Part shown: positions 1 through 5,866 of the stretch, piece by piece
Layout of the letters: each line of letters opens with the position of its first letter
How positions within the stretch are numbered: the first letter of the stretch is position 1
DNA from: Candidatus Competibacteraceae bacterium
GTDB lineage: Bacteria; Pseudomonadota; Gammaproteobacteria; Competibacterales; Competibacteraceae
Length of the DNA stretch: 6,786 nucleotides
Assembly (NCBI GenBank): GCA_020445045.1
Contig: JAGRHI010000206.1
Span: 1 to 6,786, forward strand
Direction: 5' to 3'
Program-made: the position numbers and the translations under genes
Notes under the pieces: generated by a model
The model's input: the letters and a program-made list of their open reading frames with translations, nothing else
The model's database searches: none
Told to the model about the DNA's origin: nothing

Positions 1-1043
1 AGCACTGCTGTGCTGGCTGTATATGCAGTTCCATACAACAAACCTATCAGCAGCTTAGCCAGTATGGCAATACCAACGGATAGAGGTAGGCTGTACCACC
101 ACATCAAGCTAAACAGTCGCTCCAAAGCTACCATATACTCGACTTCGGAGCGGATCTTTTTGCGCGCTAATGCTGGAGCCACACTGGCGCAAATCGCCAT
201 CGGAATGAAATACCAAGCCGTTGACAACGGTAGCGCCGCCGAGTAGATACCTAGGTCGTACTCGCCAACCATCTCACGCAGCATGATCTGATCAATTCGC
301 ATATAAATCAAGATCATGATACCGGAGAGCAGAAACGGCCAAGCTTCATGCAACAACTGCCGTGCCTGTTCTACCCGCCAAGTCCAGCCGATTGGTGTGG
401 GATAGCGCCGATATACCCATACCAGTGCAAGCATCGCCAGTGCAGCCTCAATCGGCGTTACAATAGCAAAGATCACCAGCGGTGCACCAGCCAGAATTAG
501 CGCTACTCGAATTAGGCTGGCTAGAGTTACGGCACTAGTTTTAGCTATCACGGTTAGTTTACTTTGGGTGCGGCTTTGAAACCATAAGTCAATGGTGTCG
601 ACGGCTTGGAATACGACAGTACTCGCAACGATGGCAACCAGCAACAATGTTGTGGCATCGCCCGGTCGCAACAAAGCCATCCCTCCGATCGCTGCTGCCC
701 AGCAAGCTAATCCGGTGATTAGCCGCAACCGTAAAGACGTACCCAGAATAGCTGGTGCTACGTCGATGTCACGGGCCAGGTCGCGAATGACAATGCTGTC
801 CAGACCCAACTTGCCAATAGCTTGGAAGAACGCCACGAAAGCTAGTACATACGTCAGCTCACCGAACTGTTTTGGTCCCAGATAACGCGCTACCCATGCG
901 CCAACAAATACACCCAACATCATGCGCAATACGTTGTCTGCCATCAGCCAGACGGTGTTAGCGAGGATACTTTGTAAACTGGGGCGATGCTCGATTCTCA
1001 TCCGAAAAAAGGCCGGTAACCATTTAACCCATGCACGATTCAT
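1..1043 (-). CDS. Polysaccharide flippase, Wzx/PST type (MATE-like), partial at left edge
   Basis: The reading frame is open from ATG 1041-1043 to the left edge, giving 347 codons of a protein family that is usually about 400-500 residues; the C-terminus lies outside. It is almost wholly hydrophobic, with repeated membrane segments. The N-terminal pattern (LANTVWLMADNVLRM, then GAWVARYLGPKQFGELTYV) and the later stretch YMRIDQIMLREM...GIYSAALPLSTAWYFIP are typical of polysaccharide-synthesis flippases (Polysacc_synt/RfbX). Such proteins move polyprenyl-pyrophosphate-linked glycans from the cytoplasmic to the periplasmic leaflet of the inner membrane. An in-frame TAA lies five codons before the ATG, so the start is this ATG or the Met at codon 15; neither has a clear Shine-Dalgarno. 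It lies downstream of, and codirectional with, the two glycosyltransferase-like genes. Inference: it may supply lipid-linked sugar for pilin or surface-glycan modification, or belong to an O-antigen or exopolysaccharide cluster continuing to the left. Confidence 0.88.
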   Translation of the reverse strand, partial: MNRAWVKWLPAFFRMRIEHRPSLQSILANTVWLMADNVLRMMLGVFVGAWVARYLGPKQFGELTYVLAFVAFFQAIGKLGLDSIVIRDLARDIDVAPAILGTSLRLRLITGLACWAAAIGGMALLRPGDATTLLLVAIVASTVVFQAVDTIDLWFQSRTQSKLTVIAKTSAVTLASLIRVALILAGAPLVIFAIVTPIEAALAMLALVWVYRRYPTPIGWTWRVEQARQLLHEAWPFLLSGIMILIYMRIDQIMLREMVGEYDLGIYSAALPLSTAWYFIPMAICASVAPALARKKIRSEVEYMVALERLFSLMWWYSLPLSVGIAILAKLLIGLLYGTAYTASTAV

Positions 1044-1063
1044 ATGGCTAGCATATTACACAG

Positions 1064-1118
1064 GCGTTGTTGCATAAGTACAGATAAAAATATGATAATC
1101 ACATTTATGCGACAACGC
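1064..1118. repeat. Imperfect 14-bp inverted repeat, IS5/IS903-like ends (possible MITE or IS scar)
   Basis: GCGTTGTTGCATAA at 1064-1077 is matched in inverted orientation by positions 1105-1118 with 13 of 14 bases, separated by 27 AT-rich bases. The arm resembles the terminal repeats of IS5-family (IS903-type) elements, which commonly begin GGC-TTGTTG-ATAA; this comparison is from memory. No transposase fits inside and I could not find convincing target-site duplications. It may therefore be a very short non-autonomous element, a deletion scar, or a hairpin-forming control site in front of the flippase gene. Confidence 0.45.
1087..1115 (-). promoter_or_regulatory. Weak candidate sigma-70 promoter for the flippase gene
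   Basis: On the minus strand, TTGTCG (1110-1115, 4 of 6 matches to -35) is followed after 17 bases by TATTTT (1087-1092, 4 of 6 matches to -10). It lies about 45 bases before the flippase ATG. The -35 falls within the right arm of the inverted repeat, a layout known for outward promoters formed at IS ends. Both boxes are weak and the region is AT-rich, so a chance match is quite possible. Confidence 0.25.
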
Positions 1119-1166
1119 TCATTTGATTCTACTTGCAAGGGATTATCAAGCGCCGTTGATTTAGTG

Positions 1167-3125
1167 TTATCGCGTCATTTCCAGCGTGAAAAGCCGCCGT
1201 AGTCGCTCAATTTCCATTTGGTAATCGGTACGTGGGCGTTTCAGTTGAGTATCGACCTGCCGCTGCAATACCAGTTCGCTAGAGCGAAGATGAACCAGTG
1301 CCTGTTGAAGGAAGCCTTTGCTCGCCAGAATAGCAGATTGCCGCAAGCCTACTTCAACATCGCCATGCAGGAGCAAGGACTGCTCGAAAGATTCCAGTGC
1401 CGGCCCGGGTTGCTGTTGAGCTAAATACAATAAACCATGCATGTACGCAAGCAGATGTTTAGGTTCAGGTGAGTGTTGGCAGTCAGGATTATGAGCCAGG
1501 GCGTCAAGAAAACGGTGCGCGTCGGAGGGAGCGATACCTTGAACGAGACCCTCATTTGTTGCATCAACCAGTTGCCTGAGCAAAAGGAATGCCGAAGGCT
1601 CGCAAGGCAAGTTTGAAGCAAGGGTTAGCCCTTGCTCGAATTCGGTTGGCGTGACCCCATGGAACAGACTTTTTCGCAACAGGTAGTGGATCCGTAACGA
1701 CAAGTTAGTGGGGATATTCTGTATGGCGGCGACCAAACTTTCGATCGCTAGATCATCGTGCCCCATCTGCGCCAGAGCTTCAGCGGCATGGCTTTGGGCG
1801 CGAGCGGAATTGGGGTTGGCGGACGCCCAGACTAATAGTAATTCGTTTGATTTTCCCCATAGGCTCGTGCGGTACCAAGTGGTCCAGGATAAGACAAGTA
1901 GCAGGGTCGTAATGCCGATGAAGCTGGCGACGGAATAGCGCGGGTGGGCATGGATCAAGAAATGTGCCAGGGGGAGGAACAGGAACATGGCGGGCAGATA
2001 GTTGCGGTGCTCGAAATACAGTTCCAGGGGCAGCACTGTGGATTCCAGCAGATGGCCGGCGAGGAAGAATAGCAACGCCAGACTGAGCCACGGATAACGA
2101 CACCGGCTCCAGAGCCCAACCAGAAATAGAGCAAGGAGCAGCAGCCAAGCGAACAGGGTAGAGGGCGGATCCAGCCAACTGCTGGAGAAGGTATAACTGT
2201 CGTGGAATAATCCCCGCGTCTGTGAGTGGGGCACTAGCAGGTAGTGCAAATACTCCACTAGAATGCGCCCCTCGCTGAGTAGTCGCTGTTCCAGGGAAAA
2301 GGAACGATGGTTATAGGCAGCGTCAGGTGGCGTGATGCTCCACAGCATATAGGCGACCACCGCGACGATGGGTGCCCCGAGAGCCCACCAGCGCCAAATT
2401 CTGGTCGGGCCGGGACTAGGGACGCGATGCAGTACACTGTATTCGATGACTATAACCAGCAGAGGCAACAGTACACCGTTTTCCTTGCCGAGCGTGGCCA
2501 ACGTGGTGCCACCCAACACTCCAGCGGTCATCCAGACATAGCCGTGACTAGGGTTACTGGTCAATAGGGCGCGGCCATGGAGGTAGGCTAAAAGGCCGAG
2601 TAATGTGAAAGTGGTGCAAATCTGTACCATGCGCTGCACAATGTACAGGGTGGTCGAGACGTTGAAAGGGTGTAGCAACCAACATGCAGTGCCCAACGCA
2701 GCGATCCAACCCGCCTGAGAAAGACTGGATTGTGCTTCCCCTAATCGTAGCAAGCGAAAGATTACCCAGTACAGCAGACAGCCGTTGAGTAGGTGCAGAA
2801 GTACATTGGTGTATTTAAATGGTTCCGCGACTGAGGGCCAATTATTGTCGTTAATTAGAAAACTAAGTAGTGAAAGCGGACGTCCGCTGGGTCCGGCAAT
2901 GCCACTGTTAAGATAAAATCCTAGATGTTTGAGATTGGTGACACCGTTATAGGCTCCCAATGCTTGCAGGTTGGGTTGATCGTCGAACAGGAAATCCCCG
3001 CTGAGGCCAGGCCAGTAGATAGCCAAGCAGAGAATCAATATCGATAGGAAGAATATTCCTGGCCCCAATTGCGCGAGAAAACGGCGAGAGTCGTCGGACA
3101 TGGGATCGGTGGTGGTTTGGCGCAT
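1167..3125 (-). CDS. TMTC/TfpW-like GT-C membrane glycosyltransferase with TPR-like tail (second copy)
   Basis: A protein of about 652 residues. The N-terminal ~415 residues hold roughly ten to twelve membrane segments; a mostly helical soluble region follows. Numbering from a GTG at 3126-3128, landmarks in order are FDD at 48-50 in the first external loop, GRP 82-84, HPFN 153-156, YIVQRM 162-167, KE 215-216, HLLEST 359-364 and FEHRNYLPA 372-380. These recur in the upstream neighbour and parallel the motif order of eukaryotic TMTC O-mannosyltransferases (acidic DD, RP, HP, KE, ER-LYLPS), which use dolichyl-phosphate sugar. TPR-like helices lie near 442-491 and 558-619. Inferred role: transfer of sugar from a polyprenyl phosphate to periplasmic protein, plausibly pilin. 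The start is ATG 3123-3125 or GTG 3126-3128. Both overlap the stop of the upstream gene and lack a Shine-Dalgarno, so translational coupling is likely. Sampled base composition is more GC-rich than in the upstream paralogue, arguing against a recent duplication. The substrate is unproven. Confidence 0.82.
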   Translation of the reverse strand: MRQTTTDPMSDDSRRFLAQLGPGIFFLSILILCLAIYWPGLSGDFLFDDQPNLQALGAYNGVTNLKHLGFYLNSGIAGPSGRPLSLLSFLINDNNWPSVAEPFKYTNVLLHLLNGCLLYWVIFRLLRLGEAQSSLSQAGWIAALGTACWLLHPFNVSTTLYIVQRMVQICTTFTLLGLLAYLHGRALLTSNPSHGYVWMTAGVLGGTTLATLGKENGVLLPLLVIVIEYSVLHRVPSPGPTRIWRWWALGAPIVAVVAYMLWSITPPDAAYNHRSFSLEQRLLSEGRILVEYLHYLLVPHSQTRGLFHDSYTFSSSWLDPPSTLFAWLLLLALFLVGLWSRCRYPWLSLALLFFLAGHLLESTVLPLELYFEHRNYLPAMFLFLPLAHFLIHAHPRYSVASFIGITTLLLVLSWTTWYRTSLWGKSNELLLVWASANPNSARAQSHAAEALAQMGHDDLAIESLVAAIQNIPTNLSLRIHYLLRKSLFHGVTPTEFEQGLTLASNLPCEPSAFLLLRQLVDATNEGLVQGIAPSDAHRFLDALAHNPDCQHSPEPKHLLAYMHGLLYLAQQQPGPALESFEQSLLLHGDVEVGLRQSAILASKGFLQQALVHLRSSELVLQRQVDTQLKRPRTDYQMEIERLRRLFTLEMTR

Positions 3126-5095
3126 CACGGGTTGATTGGGGCAGGGTTGGTGGGGACGAATGGGAGGATTTGCTGACGCAATGTCTGGATGACGCTATCA
3201 AAACGGTGCAACTTGTCGTGTTGCTCCAGGGATCGGAGAGCATGCTGAGCATCCACTAGATGGCCACCGTTAGCAAGGTAAACAACCAGTTCATGGCGAG
3301 CATTTAAATCATCGGGTGTTAATTCGATGGCTTTCTTGGTTAATGTGATAGCGGTTTCATAATCTTGTTTTCTCATTGCCTGAAAGGTAGCTAAATCCCG
3401 TAGCACATTACTGGCGAACGAAGGTAGAAGTCGCGGATTCTTAAGGGCGGTCTCCATAAGGTAGAGATATTGCTTATCACTGAGGCTGCAAAATTGCTTG
3501 ATTTTGCAATCGGTCAGGCTATGCAGACCATTTATGGTCGTGGTATCAATCAAACCTTTTTGTAGGCGGATGTGTAATTCAGGTAATAAGGCAAGGGGCG
3601 GTGTCAAGCTGTTCTCGTAATATAGAAAAAGCCAGCCGAACAAGGCATTGGCGGAATCGGGTATCAATGTATGAGCTATTTGAAAGTGTCGGTCTCCTTG
3701 CTGGATAAAGCGGGCTTGTTGCTGAGGGTCGTATGCTCTCTTGGCCAAAATACTGTAAGTGTTACCGGCGATGATATTGGCGCGAGGTGATTCGGGGTGA
3801 TGGAGGGCATCAAGCAGCGGCGCCTCGGGTGAACCTGACCAACGATGCGCCAGCGTATGTGTAGCCGTCGCTAACATTACCACGATCATCATGGTCGCGG
3901 CAGATGTTAGCTTGGGCGATATTTCCAATCGGTGGATAAATAGAGCCGCGCTAAAAGTCAGTGTGAAAAGTGGTCCAAAAGCAGGCAAATAGTTACGGTG
4001 CTCGAAAACCATTTCTAATGGAAATGCGGTCGATTCCAACAAGTGTCCCCCGAAAAACCAGGCGATGCCAAAACCGAACCAGGGTGCTTGTTTCCGTAGC
4101 GCCAAGGCACTGACGAGCAGACTGACGATGACTAGGATGGATAGTAAGGTACTGGGAGGTGTCCACAAGTCGGTGGATAGAGTGATGCCATCATGATAGA
4201 GCGTCATTTGACTGATATCGGGTACGACGATCATGCTCAGATACCACAATAGAACACGTGTTTCCGTCAGTAGGCGTTGTTCCAAGTTAAAGGGGCGAAT
4301 TTCATAGCCTGCTAGCAGCAGATGGGGTTGCGCAACAAGCAGAAGGATCGCGAGAATACTGGGAATCCACAGAATGGTGGCAAAGAAAATTTTAGTAATC
4401 GAGACATCGCGCCGATTAAGGGCTTGAAAGCGGAATAAAAAAAATTCAATGATAAATAGATAAATGGGCAGCAATAAAGCGGTTTCTTTTGAAAATACGC
4501 CAAAAATACCAAAGACGGCAAGTAAGATTAGAGTTCGTGGCCAATGTCCGGGTTGTTGCTGTTGCCGAGTTCGCTCGCGAGCATAGATCAGAATGGCCAG
4601 TGCGGTGAACAGTGCCGCAAGGCTGTTCATGCGCTGCACGATATAGGTTACGTTGGTCAAGTTCATTGGGTGGAGCAGCCACAGCATGGCAACAATCGCG
4701 GCAACAATCGCGCTGGGCCATGAGAAGCCAGATTCTGGTTTGTCGGATAATCTTCTATTTAGGCAACAGGCTAGAAGAAATAGCACTAATCCCGTCATTG
4801 CATGAATGGCGAGATTGAGCAGTTTCATCGGATGAGGATCGGGTCCAAACAACGCAATCTGAGTGCCAAAGCTGGCCATTGCCACTGGACGACCAAGGGG
4901 GCCACTATGGCTACTTAGAATGTATTGCCAAAGATCAGCAATATCAGAATTTGCAAGATTTTCTATCTGGGGGGTGATAATGTTTTGGTTATCATCAAAC
5001 TCGAAACTTCCCGATAGCCCAGGAAAGTAAACGACAACTAGGATCACTATACAAAATAAAAGTAATGACAGTGAAAGGAGTCGAGATGAAGGCAT
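3125..5095 (-). CDS. TMTC/TfpW-like GT-C membrane glycosyltransferase with TPR-like tail (first copy, next to pilA)
   Basis: A protein of about 656 residues from ATG 5093-5095. A TTG at 5108-5110 would add five residues but sits in the T-run of the pilA terminator; neither start has a Shine-Dalgarno. Numbering from the TTG, a first membrane segment (11-29) leads to FDD at 38-40 in the first external loop. Then come GRP 73-75, HPMN 147-150, YIVQRM 156-161, KE 208-209, HLLEST 356-361 and FEHRNYLPA 369-377, with about ten to twelve membrane segments up to ~419. The tail includes a clear TPR-type unit at about 571-632 (KQDYETAITLTKKAIEL..DD) and a Cys pair (535, 541). The motif order matches GT-C fold O-glycosyltransferases of the TMTC (GT105) type. 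The position directly after pilA recalls TfpW, the arabinosyltransferase that modifies Pseudomonas group IV pilins. Inferred role: O-glycosylation of the pilin encoded just upstream, in the periplasm at the inner membrane. The sugar donor is unknown. Family assignment is fairly secure; the substrate is inference. Confidence 0.84.
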   Translation of the reverse strand: MPSSRLLSLSLLLFCIVILVVVYFPGLSGSFEFDDNQNIITPQIENLANSDIADLWQYILSSHSGPLGRPVAMASFGTQIALFGPDPHPMKLLNLAIHAMTGLVLFLLACCLNRRLSDKPESGFSWPSAIVAAIVAMLWLLHPMNLTNVTYIVQRMNSLAALFTALAILIYARERTRQQQQPGHWPRTLILLAVFGIFGVFSKETALLLPIYLFIIEFFLFRFQALNRRDVSITKIFFATILWIPSILAILLLVAQPHLLLAGYEIRPFNLEQRLLTETRVLLWYLSMIVVPDISQMTLYHDGITLSTDLWTPPSTLLSILVIVSLLVSALALRKQAPWFGFGIAWFFGGHLLESTAFPLEMVFEHRNYLPAFGPLFTLTFSAALFIHRLEISPKLTSAATMMIVVMLATATHTLAHRWSGSPEAPLLDALHHPESPRANIIAGNTYSILAKRAYDPQQQARFIQQGDRHFQIAHTLIPDSANALFGWLFLYYENSLTPPLALLPELHIRLQKGLIDTTTINGLHSLTDCKIKQFCSLSDKQYLYLMETALKNPRLLPSFASNVLRDLATFQAMRKQDYETAITLTKKAIELTPDDLNARHELVVYLANGGHLVDAQHALRSLEQHDKLHRFDSVIQTLRQQILPFVPTNPAPINP

Positions 5096-5108
5096 ATCAT
5101 TAGGCGTC

Positions 5109-5140
5109 AAAACATAACGCCCCGATGTGACGGGGCGTTA
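5109..5140 (-). terminator. Intrinsic terminator after pilA
   Basis: A perfect 10-bp stem (5115-5124 with 5131-5140, arms TAACGCCCCG/CGGGGCGTTA) closes a 6-base loop. Read on the minus strand it is followed by TGTTTTG. It lies 18 bases after the pilA stop and ends about 19 bases before the ATG of the first glycosyltransferase gene. It should end most pilA transcripts and let only a fraction read through. The T-run is short and interrupted, which fits partial termination. Confidence 0.85.
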
Positions 5141-5158
5141 CGGTAAGAGGCAATTACC

Positions 5159-5599
5159 TTATTGACGGCAATCGGCCGGCAGATATTTAGCCGCAATACC
5201 ACCACTGACAGGCTTGCAATCCCAATCAACCGCATTGCCGCTTGGCGCGATGGTGCCTAGAAGCGAAAGAGTTTGACCATTCGCAGTCGTGCCACCAAGG
5301 GCTTTAATGCTCACGGTGAGCAGCTGGGTAGTGTCGTCCCATTTAATCGAGTTGACGTACTTGCTGTCGATATTAGTACTGAAGCCGGCTGCGGCTTCGC
5401 TTGGCCAACCAGTGGTTTGGCTGAGCCTGAATTCAGAAATCGAGGTTTTTGCTGGCCCGGCGGCCATGATGGCCTCACTGACCTTTACGCGAATGGTGTA
5501 ATCCTGATACGCCGGAATAGCGATGGCCGCCAGAATACCGATGATCGCCACGACGATCATGAGTTCGATCAGGGTAAAGCCTTGTTGGAACTTCTTCAT
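5159..5599 (-). CDS. pilA: Type IVa major pilin precursor
   Basis: A prepilin of 146 residues, the structural subunit of type IV pili used for adhesion, twitching and DNA uptake. The leader MKKFQQG is seven residues and is cut before Phe by the prepilin peptidase PilD, which also N-methylates that residue. Mature FTLIELMIVVAIIGILAAIA has the invariant Glu at mature position 5 and the hydrophobic assembly helix. Two Cys (precursor 128 and 144) frame the C-terminal D-loop, as in classical type IVa pilins. The mature form is 139 residues. The C-terminus is DCRQ rather than Ser, so the TfpO/PilO type of C-terminal serine glycosylation is not expected. Ser/Thr-rich stretches (TTGWPS at 62-67, GGTTANGQTLS at 102-112) are possible O-glycosylation sites by analogy with TfpW-modified pilins. 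The start is supported by a good Shine-Dalgarno. A dedicated promoter lies upstream and a terminator downstream. It could be a pilA-like minor pilin, but length and the promoter favour the major subunit. Confidence 0.96.
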   Translation of the reverse strand: MKKFQQGFTLIELMIVVAIIGILAAIAIPAYQDYTIRVKVSEAIMAAGPAKTSISEFRLSQTTGWPSEAAAGFSTNIDSKYVNSIKWDDTTQLLTVSIKALGGTTANGQTLSLLGTIAPSGNAVDWDCKPVSGGIAAKYLPADCRQ

Positions 5600-5605
5600 G
5601 GGATA

Positions 5606-5611
5606 CTCCTT
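5606..5611 (-). promoter_or_regulatory. Ribosome binding site of pilA
   Basis: AAGGAG on the minus strand lies six bases before the pilA ATG. It is the only strong Shine-Dalgarno I found in front of a gene in this window, in contrast to the two glycosyltransferase-like genes and the flippase. It fits very high pilin translation. Confidence 0.88.
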
Positions 5612-5659
5612 AACTTGCGCTTTTACATGAAAACCCGTTGGGGGACTTGGGAGTTTTCG

Positions 5660-5678
5660 GGGATCATCGTTCGATCCC
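5660..5678 (-). other. Predicted 5'-UTR hairpin of pilA mRNA
   Basis: GGGATC (5673-5678 on the minus strand) pairs perfectly with GATCCC (5660-5665), with a 7-base loop. If transcription starts about 12 bases after the -12 GC of the sigma-54 promoter (near 5682), this stem sits at about +5 to +23, at the very 5' end of the pilin mRNA. Such 5'-end stems can protect abundant transcripts from decay. The structure is short and its function is inferred. Confidence 0.4.
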
Positions 5679-5692
5679 GTCGCGTACCCTGT

Positions 5693-5708
5693 TGCAGAGG
5701 ATGTGCCA
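5693..5708 (-). promoter_or_regulatory. Sigma-54 (RpoN) promoter of pilA
   Basis: On the minus strand the sequence reads TGGCACATCCTCTGCA. It matches the -24/-12 consensus TGGCACG-N4-TTGCW at all but two defined positions, with the diagnostic GG and GC at the correct spacing. The start point would be near 5682, leaving an 83-base leader before pilA. In Pseudomonas and relatives pilA is transcribed by RpoN with the PilS/PilR two-component system, so PilR sites are expected upstream; I could not place them with confidence. Confidence 0.85.
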
Positions 5709-5730
5709 ATAGATCTAATATTGAGAGTAT

Positions 5731-5755
5731 TTTATTTAACATATTGTTAAATAAA
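5731..5755. repeat. Perfect 10-bp AT-rich inverted repeat upstream of the pilA promoter
   Basis: TTTATTTAAC (5731-5740) and its exact reverse complement (5746-5755) flank a 5-base spacer. The centre is about 60 bases upstream of the predicted pilA start point, between the -24 box and the end of the CoA-transferase gene. It could bind a dimeric regulator or a DNA-bending protein, or form a cruciform. It is not a normal terminator for the upstream gene because the stem is nearly all A/T. The remaining stretch 5756-5866 holds nothing else I can support. Confidence 0.5.
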
Positions 5756-5866
5756 GAATAATAACCATATTTTTATGTGCCGTCATGCTAGATTGTTCCA
5801 TTAATAAGTCATCCGTCTCGTTAAAGAGTGACCTTGGCCGGCGCTGGTTGACAAAAATGGTCAGAA

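Noticed and set aside
10..885. Plus-strand open frames opposite the left-hand gene
   Set aside because: The minus strand encodes a continuous flippase with family motifs over the same bases, so these are antisense shadows.
1147..1162. Small hairpin (ATCAA/TTGAT) just after the second transferase stop as a terminator
   Set aside because: Only a 5-bp A/T-rich stem with no T-run following; too weak to call.
1780..2178. Minus-strand open frame of 132 codons inside the second transferase gene
   Set aside because: Low-complexity, Pro/Arg/Ala-rich translation in another frame of a motif-bearing gene; no independent support.
5273..5761. Plus-strand open frame of 162 codons opposite pilA
   Set aside because: It is antisense to a clear pilin gene and its promoter, has no recognisable motif and no matching Shine-Dalgarno; it is a shadow frame.
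5762..5866. Terminator for the CoA-transferase gene
   Set aside because: No GC-rich stem followed by a T-run on the minus strand was found in this gap.
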